NCBI RefSeq assembly: GCF_004343155.1
Contig: NZ_SMDC01000008.1
Span: 62,001-126,000 of the forward strand
Reading direction: 5' to 3'
DNA length: 64,000 nucleotides
Origin: Marichromatium gracile
GTDB lineage: Bacteria > Pseudomonadota > Gammaproteobacteria > Chromatiales > Chromatiaceae
Of this stretch, positions 1 through 10,688 are shown in pieces (position 1 is the stretch's first letter; each line of letters starts with the position of its first letter). The position numbers were made by a program, and so were the translations under genes. A model generated the notes under the pieces. That model saw only the letters and a program-made list of their open reading frames with translations. It was not told where the DNA came from and did not search any database.

Positions 1-1
1 C

Positions 2-337
2 TTCACGATCCTGGTCGGGCTGGCGGCCTTCTTCATCACCCTGCTGCTCAAGCTCGGGCCGATCTACATGCAGAACCTGACCATCCAGTCGGTGATGGAC
101 GGGCTCGAGGATCCGGTCGAGCCGGTGGGCAGGAATCCGCGCAAGATCACCGACTATCTCATGCGCAATCTCGACATCAACGGGATCACCTCGGTCTCGG
201 CGCAGGAGTTCGTCATCAAGCGGACCGATGCCGATCGATTCAGCGTGGTCCTCGAGTATGAACGTCGCACGCATCTGTTCTTCAACGTCGATGTCGTGCT
301 CACGTTCCACAATCAGGTGGAAATCAGCACTCAGTGA
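2..337 (+). CDS. DUF4845 family membrane protein (5' partial)
   Basis: The reading frame is open from the window edge to a TGA at 335-337, so the true start lies upstream. The visible part begins with a hydrophobic stretch (FTILVGLAAFFITLLLKLG), a single membrane segment, followed by a small soluble domain ending NVDVVLTFHNQVEIS. This shape and the position directly before rnc match the DUF4845 proteins that sit between lepB and rnc in gammaproteobacteria; their function is not established. The stop codon overlaps the GTG start of rnc (GTGA), so the two are probably translationally coupled. Confidence 0.8.
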   Translation, partial: FTILVGLAAFFITLLLKLGPIYMQNLTIQSVMDGLEDPVEPVGRNPRKITDYLMRNLDINGITSVSAQEFVIKRTDADRFSVVLEYERRTHLFFNVDVVLTFHNQVEISTQ

Positions 338-1011
338 ATGCAGACCCCAGACGGCTGGCCCGTGTGCTCGGGCACGAGTTCGCCCGCCCCGAACTGCTCG
401 AACAGGCCCTGACGCACCGCAGCGTCGGCCCGAACAACAACGAACGTCTCGAATTCCTCGGCGATGCCCTGATCGGGCTGCTGATCGCCGAGGCGCTCGG
501 CCATCGCTTCCCCGAGGCCGACGAAGGCACGCTCAGCCGTCTGCGCGCGAGCCTGGTCAAGCGCGAGTCGCTGGCCAAGCTCGCCCGCGGCATCGAGCTG
601 GGCGACTACATGCGCCTGGGGGCGGGGGAGCTGCGCACCGGCGGTCACGCCCGCGACTCGATCCTCGCCGATGCCCTGGAGGCGGTGCTCGGCGCCGTCT
701 ATCTCGACGGTGGCTTCGCCGTGGCCAATACCGTGGTGGCCAAGCTGTTCGCCGAGCGCCTCGAGCAGACCAGCATCGACCGTTCCGGAAAGGACCCCAA
801 GACCCGGCTGCAGGAGTTCCTCCAGGCCCACAAGCGGCCGTTGCCGGGCTATACGGTGATCACCATCGAGGGTGATCAGCATGCACAATCCTTCACCGTG
901 GTCTGTGCGCTCGGCGATGCCGATCTGACCACCCGAGGCACCGGCACCAGCCGGCGCCGTGCCGAACAGGCGGCCGCCGAGGCCATGCTGGAGATCCTCG
1001 AACATGAATGA
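334..1011 (+). CDS. rnc: Ribonuclease III
   Basis: Double-strand-specific endoribonuclease that processes rRNA precursors and structured mRNAs. The 225-residue length is normal for the family. The N-terminal endonuclease domain carries the signature NNERLEFLGDALIG near residues 30-43, and acidic residues in the second half (DSILADALEAVLGAVYLDGG) complete the metal site. A C-terminal double-stranded-RNA-binding domain covers about residues 155-223 (KTRLQEFLQ... RRAEQAAAEAMLEIL). The start is GTG at 334, overlapping the previous stop by 4 nt; the end overlaps the start of era by 8 nt. This is the classic lepB-rnc-era-recO-pdxJ operon order. Confidence 0.97.
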   Translation: MNADPRRLARVLGHEFARPELLEQALTHRSVGPNNNERLEFLGDALIGLLIAEALGHRFPEADEGTLSRLRASLVKRESLAKLARGIELGDYMRLGAGELRTGGHARDSILADALEAVLGAVYLDGGFAVANTVVAKLFAERLEQTSIDRSGKDPKTRLQEFLQAHKRPLPGYTVITIEGDQHAQSFTVVCALGDADLTTRGTGTSRRRAEQAAAEAMLEILEHE

Positions 1012-1906
1012 CGCCATCACCGGTCGCTGCGGCACCGTCGCCATCGTCGGGCGCCCCAACGTCGGCAAGTCGACGCTGCTCAACCGCATCCTCGGTCAGA
1101 AGCTCGCGATCACCTCGCACAAGGCGCAGACCACGCGCCACTCCATCCTCGGGGTCAAGAGCCGCGCCGAGGGACAGATCCTGTTCGTCGACACCCCGGG
1201 CATCCATCGTCGCGGCGAGAGTGCGCTCAACCGCTATCTCAACCGTACCGCGCGCGCCGCGCTCGCCGACACCGACCTGATCCTGTTCGTGGTCGAGGCG
1301 CTGCGCTGGACCGAGGAGGACGAGCAGGCGCTCGCCGCCGTCGCCCGCGCCGGGGTCGAGTGCATCGCGGTGATCAACAAGGTCGACCGGGTCGAGGACA
1401 AGGAGGCGCTGCTGCCCTTCCTCCAGACCCTGGGCGAGCGTCACGCCTTCCGCGAGCTGTTCCCGGTCTCGGCGGCGCGCGGCAGTCAGGTCGAGGCGCT
1501 GGAGCAGGCGGTGCTCGCCGCGCTCCCCGAGGGCGAGCCGATCTTCCCCGAGGACCAGCTCACCGACCGCTCGGAGCGCTTCTTCGCCGCCGAGCTGCTG
1601 CGCGAACAGCTCACCCAGCGCTATGGCGAGGAGCTGCCGTATCGCACCACGGTCGAGATCGAGCGCTTCGAGGCGGTCGACGGGCGCTATATGATCAACG
1701 CCCTGATCTGGGTCGAGCGCCCGGGACAGAAGGCGATCATCATCGGCAAGCAGGGCGAGTCGCTCAAGGCCACCGCCACCCAGGCGCGTCTGGAGATGCA
1801 GAAGCTCTTCGACTGCCCGGTCCATCTCGAGGTCTGGGTGAAGATCAAGAAGAGCTGGTCGAGCGACGAGGCCGCGCTCGCGCGGCTCGGTTACAGCGAG
1901 GACTGA
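1004..1906 (+). CDS. era: GTPase Era, 16S rRNA-binding ribosome maturation factor
   Basis: GTPase that binds the 3' end of 16S rRNA during 30S assembly. The G1 P-loop GRPNVGKST is at about residues 14-22, G3 DTPG in 'LFVDTPGIHRRG', and G4 NKVD in 'AVINKVDRVED'. A C-terminal KH domain includes 'AIIIGKQGESLKATATQARLEM'. The ATG at 1004 gives a 300-residue protein, the usual length; an upstream in-frame start would only add residues encoded inside rnc. It overlaps rnc by 8 nt, consistent with coupled translation, and is followed 9 nt later by recO. Confidence 0.97.
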   Translation: MNDAITGRCGTVAIVGRPNVGKSTLLNRILGQKLAITSHKAQTTRHSILGVKSRAEGQILFVDTPGIHRRGESALNRYLNRTARAALADTDLILFVVEALRWTEEDEQALAAVARAGVECIAVINKVDRVEDKEALLPFLQTLGERHAFRELFPVSAARGSQVEALEQAVLAALPEGEPIFPEDQLTDRSERFFAAELLREQLTQRYGEELPYRTTVEIERFEAVDGRYMINALIWVERPGQKAIIIGKQGESLKATATQARLEMQKLFDCPVHLEVWVKIKKSWSSDEAALARLGYSED

Positions 1907-1915
1907 TCGGCGGCG

Positions 1916-2653
1916 GTGAGCGCCAGCGCCTCTCACGGCTTCGTCCTGCACCGGCACGACTATCGCGACACCAGCCTGCTGGTCGAGCTGTTCTGTGTCG
2001 GTCGCGGGCGGCTGCCCGCGGTCGCCCGCGGCGCGCGGCGCGCGCGCTCGGGCGGACGCGCCGCGCTGCTCCAGCCCTTCCAGCCGCTGTGGCTGGAACT
2101 CGGCGGGCGCGGCGAGGTGCGCACCCTGACCCGGGTCGAGGCCGTGGGCCGACCCTATGCGCTCGCCGGTCGGGCGCTGCTCTGCGGTTTCTATGTCAAC
2201 GAGCTGCTGTTGCGTCTGCTCGGTCGCGAGGACCCGCACGATGCGCTGCTCGACGACTACCAGGTCGCGCTCGCGGCACTGGCCGCGGGGGACGACCTCG
2301 AGCCGGTGCTGCGCCGCTTCGAGCTGCGCCTGCTCGATGCCCTGGGGTATGGCCTCGCGCTCGATGTCGAGACCGCCACCGGTCGGCCGGTGCACGCCAC
2401 CGCCGACTATGTCTTCGAGCCCGAGCAGGGGCTGCGCGCGGCCACCGCCACCGATGACCCGCGACTGTGCTGCCGTGGCGCCACCCTGCAGGCGCTCGCC
2501 GCCGACGCCGCGCCGGCCGACGCCGAACGCGCGCGCGAGGCGCGGGCGCTGCTGCGCGCCATGCTCGCCCCGCATCTCGGCGAACGTCCGTTGCGCACCC
2601 GCGCGCTGTTCCAGCAGTGGTATGGCGGGCGCGAGCGTTCATCCCCACACTAG
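1916..2653 (+). CDS. recO: DNA repair protein RecO
   Basis: Recombination mediator that helps load RecA onto SSB-coated DNA in the RecFOR pathway. The N-terminal OB-fold begins 'GFVLHRHDYRDTSLLVELF', typical of RecO, followed by the basic 'ARGARRARSGGRAALLQPF' stretch and a helical C-terminal domain. The start is GTG at 1916, nine bases after the era stop; the length of 245 residues is normal. The four-cysteine zinc site found in some RecO proteins is not evident, as is common in gammaproteobacteria. Position between era and pdxJ supports the call. Confidence 0.93.
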   Translation: MSASASHGFVLHRHDYRDTSLLVELFCVGRGRLPAVARGARRARSGGRAALLQPFQPLWLELGGRGEVRTLTRVEAVGRPYALAGRALLCGFYVNELLLRLLGREDPHDALLDDYQVALAALAAGDDLEPVLRRFELRLLDALGYGLALDVETATGRPVHATADYVFEPEQGLRAATATDDPRLCCRGATLQALAADAAPADAERAREARALLRAMLAPHLGERPLRTRALFQQWYGGRERSSPH

Positions 2654-2715
2654 ATTGAGTGGCGACGCCGGTCATGGCGCCGCCTTCCCGACCGTACGAA
2701 GCGAGGAGAAATCCC

Positions 2716-3462
2716 TTGAGCACGCATGCCAACGAGGTGCTGCTGGGCGTCAACATCGATCACGTCGCCACCGTGCGCCAGGCGCGCGGCACCCGCTACC
2801 CCGAGCCGATCCAGGCGGCGCTGGTCGCCGAGCAGGCCGGGGCCGACGCCATCACCCTGCACCTGCGCGAGGACCGTCGTCACATCCAGGACCGCGACGT
2901 CGAGCTGCTGCGCGGCATCCTGCAGACGCGGATGAACCTGGAGATGGCCGCCACCGCTGAGATGGGCGAGATCGCCGCCCGGCTGCGCCCGCACGATTGC
3001 TGTCTGGTCCCCGAGCGACGCGAGGAGCTGACCACCGAGGGCGGACTCGATCTGATCGCCAATCAGGCCCATCTCACCGATTTCTGCGCCCGTCTGGCCG
3101 AGGCCGGGGTGCGGGTGTCGCTGTTCGTCGACCCCGAGCCGGCACAGCTCGACGCGGCGCGCGCCATCGGCGCCCCGGTCGTCGAGCTGCATACCGGCCA
3201 CTATGCCGATGCGCAGACGCGCGAGACCCGCGCCGAGGCGCTGGCGCGCATCGAGCGCGCCGTCGATCACGGTCTGTCGCTGGGCCTGCAGGTCAATGCC
3301 GGGCACGGGCTCGACTACGACAACGTCAAGCCGATCGCCGCCATCCCCGGCATCACCGAGCTCAACATCGGTCATGCGATCATCGCCCGCGCGCTCTTCT
3401 CCGGACTCGATCGCGCGGTGCGCGACATGCGTGCACAGATCGCCGTGGGCAGCCGTCGCTGA
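2716..3462 (+). CDS. pdxJ: Pyridoxine 5'-phosphate synthase PdxJ
   Basis: Condenses 1-deoxy-xylulose 5-phosphate with 3-amino-2-oxopropyl phosphate, the ring-closing step of de novo vitamin B6 synthesis. Family signatures are present: [15 protein letters not shown] at the N-terminus, the active-site stretch '[16 protein letters not shown]', '[10 protein letters not shown]', and '[14 protein letters not shown]'. I chose the TTG at 2716 because GAGGAG lies at 2703-2708 in good spacing and it gives 248 residues, close to the family length; a longer frame from 2659 is open but lacks homology. It is the last gene of the rnc operon. Confidence 0.93.
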   Translation: MSTHANEVLLGVNIDHVATVRQARGTRYPEPIQAALVAEQAGADAITLHLREDRRHIQDRDVELLRGILQTRMNLEMAATAEMGEIAARLRPHDCCLVPERREELTTEGGLDLIANQAHLTDFCARLAEAGVRVSLFVDPEPAQLDAARAIGAPVVELHTGHYADAQTRETRAEALARIERAVDHGLSLGLQVNAGHGLDYDNVKPIAAIPGITELNIGHAIIARALFSGLDRAVRDMRAQIAVGSRR

Positions 3463-3610
3463 GAGGCATGCGCCGTCGGGGGAGGGCGCTCGGCGTGCCC
3501 GATCGACATGACCCTTTCGATCGGAACATGCCCGACGTCGTTCCCCGACCTCGATCTGCGGGCTAGACTGTGCCGCGGGAAAATACTCCCGTCAGCCAAA
3601 GCCAAGAGCC

Positions 3611-4846
3611 ATGTCCGCAGATACCCTGATCTTTTTGCTTGCCATCGATCGCGGGGTGGGCCCCGCGCCTCTGACCCGTCATCGCCCGAAGGCGGCCGTT
3701 CCCTTCGGTGGCAAGTTCCGGGTGATCGACTTCGCGCTGGCCAACTGTCTGCACTCCGGGCTGCGTCAGGTCCTGGTGATCACGCAGTACAAGAGTCACT
3801 CATTGCACAAACACCTGCGCGATGGCTGGTCGATCTACAACCCCGAACTCGGCGAGTTCATCATCCCGGTGCCGGCGCAGATGCGCGATGGCAAGCACTG
3901 GTACGCCGGGCCCTTCGACGCGATCCGCCAGAATCGCAACCTGATCGAGCGCAACCGCGCGCGCCAGGTCCTCGCGCTCGATGGCAGCGCCGTCTATCGC
4001 ATGGACTACAGCGAGATGGTGCACGCCCATGTCGACGCCCGCGCCGAGGTCACGGTGGCGGTGCGCGAGGTCGATCCCGGCGCGCCGCCCTCGCAGACCC
4101 AGGCCCGCGTCGAACTCGACGAGCACGACCGCATCGTGCGCATCCTGCCGGCCGAGCGCGCCGGTGAGATCACCGGCGAGCGCGCCTTCGAGACCATGGG
4201 CGTTTATGTCTTCGATCGCGGCTGGCTGTTCGATGCCTTCGCTCGCCGCGAGAGCGCCGATGCCGAGGTCGGCCCGCTGCCCCCGGATCGTCATCTCGCC
4301 AAGGACGTGCTCGCCCATCTCACCCAGAGCCACCGGGTGCGCGCCTATCGCTTCGGTCAGGAGCGCGGGCGCGTCACTCCGGATCGCTACTGGTGCGATC
4401 TCTCCTCGGTCGATGCCTACTATCGCGCCAACATGGCGCTGTTGCGCCCGCAGCCGCCGCTCGATCTCTACCAGGACGACTGGAACATCCGCACCGCCCA
4501 GGGGCAGTATCCGCCGGCGCGTACCGTGCCCGGCGCGCGCAGCGGCAACGAGGGGGTGTTCGTCAACTCGATGCTCGCCGCCGGCACCGTGATCAGCGGC
4601 GGTGGGGTCAATCACTCGATGCTGTTCCCCTGCGTGCGCGTCGGTGACAGCGCCATCGTCGAGGAGGCGATCCTGTTCGACGGCGTCGAGGTCGGCGCCG
4701 AGGCCCATCTGCGCAACTGCATCGTCGAGAAGGGCGTGGTGGTGCCGCCGGGCGAGCAGGTCGGCATCGATCCCGAACGCGATCGCGAGCGTTTCGATGT
4801 CTCGGAAGAGGGCATCGTGGTGGTGTCCAGGGACGTCGAGTGGTAG
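3611..4846 (+). CDS. glgC: GlgC-like ADP-glucose pyrophosphorylase paralogue with degenerate active site
   Basis: Clearly of the glucose-1-phosphate adenylyltransferase family: PKAAVPFGGKFRVIDFALAN, ITQYKSHSLHKHLRDGWSIY, and a C-terminal left-handed beta-helix region (GNEGVFVNSMLAAGTVISGG). Key motifs of catalytic GlgC are altered. The N-terminal nucleotide-binding loop, normally of GGRGTRL type, reads LAIDRGVGPAPL; the AGDHIYKMDY block reads LDGSAVYRMDY, losing the catalytic Asp; and WYRGTADAV reads WYAGPFDAI. The length (411 residues) is near normal and the frame is intact, so this is not simple decay. It may be a regulatory subunit or a repurposed paralogue, as seen for GlgD and plant large subunits. 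A catalytic glgC would then lie elsewhere. The stop overlaps the next gene by 7 nt. Confidence 0.8.
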   Translation: MSADTLIFLLAIDRGVGPAPLTRHRPKAAVPFGGKFRVIDFALANCLHSGLRQVLVITQYKSHSLHKHLRDGWSIYNPELGEFIIPVPAQMRDGKHWYAGPFDAIRQNRNLIERNRARQVLALDGSAVYRMDYSEMVHAHVDARAEVTVAVREVDPGAPPSQTQARVELDEHDRIVRILPAERAGEITGERAFETMGVYVFDRGWLFDAFARRESADAEVGPLPPDRHLAKDVLAHLTQSHRVRAYRFGQERGRVTPDRYWCDLSSVDAYYRANMALLRPQPPLDLYQDDWNIRTAQGQYPPARTVPGARSGNEGVFVNSMLAAGTVISGGGVNHSMLFPCVRVGDSAIVEEAILFDGVEVGAEAHLRNCIVEKGVVVPPGEQVGIDPERDRERFDVSEEGIVVVSRDVEW

Positions 4847-5505
4847 CGGCGGCCACGCCGCAGACGGTCTATCGGACCCTGCTCGCGGCCCATGGCCCCC
4901 AGGGATGGTGGCCGGCCGAGACCCCGTTCGAGGTCATGGTCGGCGCCATCCTCACCCAGAACACCAGCTGGCGTAACGTCGAGCGTGCGCTCGACCAGGT
5001 CCGCGCCGAGACGGCGTTGAACGCCGAGGCGCTGCTCGCGCTCGATCCGGCGCGGCTGGCCGAGCTGCTGCGGCCCAGCGGCTACTACAGGGTCAAGACC
5101 CGACGCCTGCAGGGATTCTGCAAGCGCTATCATGCCGCTGGCGGTCTCGAGCCGCTCGCCGCGCTCGCCACCCCGAGGCTGCGCGAGTGGTTGCTGGCGA
5201 CCCCCGGCATCGGCCCGGAGACCGCCGACGACATCCTGCTCTATGCCTTCGCGCGCCCGGTGTTCGTGGTCGACGCCTATACCCGGCGACTGTTCTCGCG
5301 GCTCGGGTTGCTCGGCGGTGACGAGGACTACGAGACCATCCGCCGCTGGTTCGAGCGGGCGCTGCCGGACGATGTCGCGCTGTTGCAGGAGTATCATGCG
5401 CTGATCGTGGCGCACGCCAAGCATGCCTGCCGGGCCAGGCCGGTCTGTTCGGGGTGTGCGCTGCGGGCGTGCTGTCCGTCATCGAAACCGACCCAGGTGA
5501 GCTGA
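4840..5505 (+). CDS. Endonuclease III-related HhH-GPD DNA glycosylase with 4Fe-4S cluster
   Basis: Base-excision repair glycosylase of the endonuclease III superfamily. Visible elements are the early TPFEVMVGAILTQNTSW segment, the helix-hairpin-helix LLATPGIGPETADDILLYAF, the GPD-loop aspartate in VFVVDAYTRRL, and four closely spaced cysteines near the C-terminus (HACRARPVCSGCALRACC) that should hold an Fe-S cluster. At 221 residues it fits the short 'endonuclease III domain' proteins rather than Nth proper; the substrate cannot be told from sequence. The GTG at 4840 starts inside the last codons of the GlgC-like gene, so the two are likely co-transcribed. Confidence 0.85.
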   Translation: MVAAATPQTVYRTLLAAHGPQGWWPAETPFEVMVGAILTQNTSWRNVERALDQVRAETALNAEALLALDPARLAELLRPSGYYRVKTRRLQGFCKRYHAAGGLEPLAALATPRLREWLLATPGIGPETADDILLYAFARPVFVVDAYTRRLFSRLGLLGGDEDYETIRRWFERALPDDVALLQEYHALIVAHAKHACRARPVCSGCALRACCPSSKPTQVS

Positions 5506-5523
5506 GACGAGGATTGCGAGACC

Positions 5524-6105
5524 ATGCCGCGAGTCGATAACCACGCCTTCTACGATGACGCACTCAAGACCCACGGCACCAATGCCGAAGGGGTGCAGTG
5601 GATCTCCGAGGAGACCCAGCGGGTACGTTTCCGGGTGCTGCGCGAGTTGCTGCCCGAGGACCTCTCCAGCGTCGAGCTGGCCGATGCCGGTTGTGGTTTC
5701 GGCGACTTCTTCGTCTATCTGCGCGAGCACGACCAGACGCCGGGGTGCTATCTCGGTCTTGATGTGATGGCGCCGATGATCGAGACGGCGCGCGCGCGCA
5801 CCGGCTGCGAGATCCGCCAGTGCGACGTGCTCCAGGATCCGCTGCCCGAGGCCGATTACTACGTCTGCAGCGGCGCCATGAACATCCTCACCTGGGATGA
5901 GACCCAGAGCTTCATCCGCAACTGTCTCGCCGCCAGCCGTCGCGGTTTCGTATTCAACCTGCTCAAGGGACGCGACACCTCGCTGATCTACAACTGTCGC
6001 CGGCCCGCCGAGATCCAACAGCTCGCTGATACCTTGAATGCGACCATGACGGTGCGTGAGGGTTATCTGGCGGGGGATTTCAGCGTATTGCTCGAACACT
6101 GCTGA
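5524..6105 (+). CDS. Class I SAM-dependent methyltransferase, substrate unknown
   Basis: Small Rossmann-fold methyltransferase of 193 residues. Motif I is LADAGCGFGDFFVYL, the acidic residue after strand 2 is in CYLGLDVM, and the motif around strand 4 is PEADYYVCSGAMNIL. No additional domain is present and nothing in the neighbourhood names the substrate. It follows the glycosylase gene after 18 nt and may belong to the same transcript. The 3' end is followed by a perfect 12-bp hairpin and then the distal end of the CRISPR array. Confidence 0.8.
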   Translation: MPRVDNHAFYDDALKTHGTNAEGVQWISEETQRVRFRVLRELLPEDLSSVELADAGCGFGDFFVYLREHDQTPGCYLGLDVMAPMIETARARTGCEIRQCDVLQDPLPEADYYVCSGAMNILTWDETQSFIRNCLAASRRGFVFNLLKGRDTSLIYNCRRPAEIQQLADTLNATMTVREGYLAGDFSVLLEHC

Positions 6106-6153
6106 CTCGATGTATTGAGATCGATCTGGCTGGTGCTGGCGCCATCGACCGAT

Positions 6154-6182
6154 GTTGGGTTGCTGAAAAACAGCAACCCAAC
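6154..6182. repeat. Dispersed palindromic repeat (GTTGGGTTG type)
   Basis: A perfect 12-bp inverted repeat, GTTGGGTTGCTG / CAGCAACCCAAC, around an AAAAA loop. No T-run follows on either strand, so it is not a standard intrinsic terminator. Related CAACCCAAC/CAACCCGAC arms occur near 18748-18897 and 21591-21653, pointing to a dispersed intergenic repeat family. Confidence 0.7.
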
Positions 6183-6265
6183 CTACATCGCTATGTCATC
6201 TCGCAGGTTGAGTTGCCCGTTACTCACCCTCTCATCGCAACAAAACAGCGTTTGGCGCATCCAAG

Positions 6266-7980
6266 GTTTCAATCCTTGTTGTATGGGTTGAGCATTGCGG
6301 CCGTGCTCGCCCATCTCTACCCGGCAGCGATCCCTGCGTTTCAATCCTTGTTGTAATGGATTGAGCATTGCGGCCGCCGGATTCGCGAGCGCGCCTCGGT
6401 GGCGATCCGCGCATTTCAATCCTTGTTGTAATGGATTGAGCATTGCGGCCACGCGGCGACTGACGGCAGCACGCCGTTCCGCCTGTTTCAATCCTTGTTG
6501 TAATGGATTGAGCATTGCGGCGCTGTCTACGCGGTAGAGGTCGCCTACGCGGACAAGTTTCAATCCTTGTTGTAATGGATTGAGCATTGCGGCGCGCCGG
6601 GATCGACGATCCCAAGATGGAGGCGGTCGGGTTTCAATCCTTGTTGTAATGGATTGAGCATTGCGGCAGCCGATTGGCTGCTGCTCGTCACATACCCGGA
6701 GGCGGTTTCAATCCTTGTTGTAATGGATTGAGCATTGCGGCCCCCGGTGGTGTACACCTCCAGCCGCATGTACCCGAGTTTCAATCCTTGTTGTAATGGA
6801 TTGAGCATTGCGGCGCGCATGGTCGCCCGCAGCAGGCGCAGCATGTCCACATGTTTCAATCCTTGTTGTAATGGATTGAGCATTGCGGCCTCCGCGACGC
6901 CGGGCTGAAGGTCACCGACATCGGGTTTCAATCCTTGTTGTAATGGATTGAGCATTGCGGCCCGCGGGCCGCGAAGAGGCCGCGCTTACCCTGGCGCGGT
7001 TTCAATCCTTGTTGTAATGGATTGAGCATTGCGGCGCGGCTGGTTTACCGGATACGCACAAGCGCCAGACGGTTTCAATCCTTGTTGTAATGGATTGAGC
7101 ATTGCGGCGCGCGACTCATCCGAAACGGAAGTGCTCCACATCATGTTTCAATCCTTGTTGTAATGGATTGAGCATTGCGGCGTCCGCAGCAAAGTCGACA
7201 AGACCTACGTGATCCGGTTTCAATCCTTGTTGTAATGGATTGAGCATTGCGGCGTGCCAAGGAACCACCGAGACATGGTTCTACCGAGGGTTTCAATCCT
7301 TGTTGTAATGGATTGAGCATTGCGGCCTTGGAGCACTGAGTTCCCCCCAGCACCAGCAATGGGTTTCAATCCTTGTTGTAATGGATTGAGCATTGCGGCA
7401 CACCACGCGATGCACGCAAACGCCCAGGCGCTAATGTTTCAATCCTTGTTGTAATGGATTGAGCATTGCGGCGAGTATGCCGACAAGACCGCCCCAATCA
7501 CGCCCTCGTTTCAATCCTTGTTGTAATGGATTGAGCATTGCGGCCAGAGATCCAGGGCCTACGACATAGCCGGTGCTCTGTTTCAATCCTTGTTGTAATG
7601 GATTGAGCATTGCGGCGGTACACCACATGATCCAGCGCAAGTCGCCGCTCCAGTTTCAATCCTTGTTGTAATGGATTGAGCATTGCGGCCGATGGTTTGT
7701 ATTTTACAGGATTGCGGGATCCTGTGTTTCAATCCTTGTTGTAATGGATTGAGCATTGCGGCCCGCTCGGTCGCCCCCAGCAGCGACTCGGGAACCTGTT
7801 TCAATCCTTGTTGTAATGGATTGAGCATTGCGGCATGCAGGGTGATCGCCGCATCTCCATCCCCCTGAGAGTTTCAATCCTTGTTGTAATGGATTGAGCA
7901 TTGCGGCACCAGGATACTCCACCATCCAAACCACCAGTTATTAGTTTCAATCCTTGTTGTAATGGATTGAGCATTGCGGC
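6266..7980 (-). CRISPR. CRISPR array, 24 repeats and 23 spacers
   Basis: Twenty-four 37-nt repeats (plus-strand form starts GTTTCAATCCTTG and ends CATTGCGGC) recur every 72-75 nt, with spacers of 35-38 nt. Repeat starts: 6266, 6338, 6413, 6485, 6557, 6631, 6705, 6778, 6853, 6925, 6999, 7072, 7145, 7217, 7290, 7363, 7436, 7508, 7580, 7653, 7726, 7798, 7871, 7944. The copy at 6266 is degenerate (one base lost, one changed) and the one at 6413 begins with A. On the minus strand the repeat ends ATTGAAAC, the usual 8-nt crRNA 5' tag, and has a CAATCC/GGATTG stem. The decayed end at 6266 and the AT-rich flank at 7981 both indicate minus-strand transcription. No cas gene is in the window, so the type is open; a I or III association is possible. 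Confidence 0.98.
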
Positions 7981-8170
7981 CGCAAATTCCCTAAAAAGCA
8001 TTTTGAAACAAGCACTTGGTCTTTTCTGCCGAGGCTCTTGGGTGGCGAAAAATAGATGTTTTGCACCGATGTATGCCCTGTTTTCTCGCTGGCTGACATT
8101 GACGCTTTTGATTTTATGTCTTTTTTATCAGAAGGTTGCGTCAGCGGCGTTGAGGGTCGGTGATATTTTT
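7981..8170 (-). promoter_or_regulatory. Candidate CRISPR leader
   Basis: This 190-base stretch next to the intact repeat at 7944-7980 is markedly AT-rich against its GC-rich surroundings, with runs such as TTTTGATTTTATG and CTTTTTTATC. Leaders sit at the growing end of an array, opposite the degenerate repeat, which fits here. The remaining bases to 8362 return to normal composition and probably hold the crcB promoter; I see no gene between 7981 and 8362. Confidence 0.65.
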
Positions 8171-8362
8171 TGCTCAGCAGTCTGAGTCGAGGTCGCTGCG
8201 GGCAGTGGTATTGCCGTGGCCCGATAATATCAAGTCGGTGCGATCGGTGTCCTCTGTGTGTGCGCTTCGGATGTGCGGCAGTGGCCAGGGTGGGCGGGGC
8301 GTTCGCCCGGGCAAAGGCCCGGACGTCCATAGTAGACTTATCCCTTTTGGCGGGAAGATACC

Positions 8363-8733
8363 GTGTTGCAACTTGTGGCGATCGCCGGGGGCGGCGCGCT
8401 CGGGGCGTTGTCGCGCTTCTGGATCTCGACCGGCGTCTACCGGGTGCTGGGGCGTGACTTCCCCTGGGGCACCCTGGCGGTGAACGTCATCGGCTCCTTC
8501 CTCATGGGGCTGCTGTTCGTGCTGCTCACCGAGCGGCTGGCGGTGGCGGCCGAGTGGCGCGGCGCCGTGCTGGTCGGGTTTCTGGGGGCCTTGACGACCT
8601 TCTCGACCTTCTCGATCGAGACCCTGAACCTGATCGAGCAGGGGGCGCTGTTGCGCGCCACCCTGAACGTGGGCGCGAGCGTCGGGGTCTGCGTGTTGCT
8701 GTGCTGGGCGGGCATCGCCCTGGGGAGGTCACT

Positions 8734-8737
<4 letters not shown>
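8363..8737 (+). CDS. crcB: Fluoride channel CrcB (Fluc)
   Basis: Small inner-membrane protein that exports fluoride as a dual-topology dimer. The 124 residues form four hydrophobic segments and carry the family motifs GGALGALSRFW, WGTLAVNVIGSFLMG and GALTTFSTFSIE. GTG at 8363 is the likely start; TTG at 8366 is an alternative. The stop overlaps the GTG start of the DUF190 gene by GTGA, and CrcB/DUF190 pairs are common, so the two probably act together. No fluoride riboswitch could be recognised upstream. Confidence 0.92.
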
Positions 8738-10330
<1,593 letters not shown>

Positions 10331-10346
10331 GTCCGGGCGCGCCGCC

Positions 10347-10688
10347 TCAGCGCGTCTGCGGGATATAGACGTAGGCGCGCGCCACCCCGGCGCCGACGAT
10401 CTCCAGTGCCTTGCTGTCGTAGAAGTGCCCGAGCGCGGCGAGTGCGCCCGCCGGGTAGTCGCCGAGATCGACCTGATTGGCGGTGACCCGGTAGCGGCCC
10501 TCGCCGGGCGGCAGCTGCAGATAGACCGCGCAGGGGTTGGAGGTACAGGTGCCGGTGTCGCCCGGCGCCAGGGTGATGCTGCCCCAGTCGGTGACATGGC
10601 GGGTGGCGGTGGCGCAGCCGACGAGGCTTGCGACCAGGACGAGAACGACAGGTCCGGCGCCGCAGACGGCGCGTGCGGGCTGATGCAT
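10347..10688 (-). CDS. Small predicted lipoprotein
   Basis: A 113-residue protein with a basic N-terminus, a hydrophobic stretch (GPVVLVLVASLVGC) and a lipobox LVGC, so it should be a periplasmic-facing lipoprotein of about 88 mature residues. The mature part contains two further cysteines (CTSNPC) that may form a disulfide. I do not recognise the family. The ATG at 10688 is chosen because it places the signal peptide at the N-terminus; the longer open frame adds an unconvincing segment. It is convergent with serS. Confidence 0.7.
   Translation of the reverse strand: MHQPARAVCGAGPVVLVLVASLVGCATATRHVTDWGSITLAPGDTGTCTSNPCAVYLQLPPGEGRYRVTANQVDLGDYPAGALAALGHFYDSKALEIVGAGVARAYVYIPQTR

Noticed and set aside
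6154-6182. The 12-bp hairpin as an intrinsic terminator
   Set aside because: No T-run on either strand, and the arms recur elsewhere as a dispersed repeat.
6183-8001. Many short overlapping reading frames encoding peptides with MLNPLQQGLK and FNPCCNGLS repeats
   Set aside because: They are translations of the CRISPR repeats, not genes.
8171-8362. Possible fluoride riboswitch upstream of crcB
   Set aside because: I could not find the conserved riboswitch core; only unrelated GC-rich hairpins are visible.
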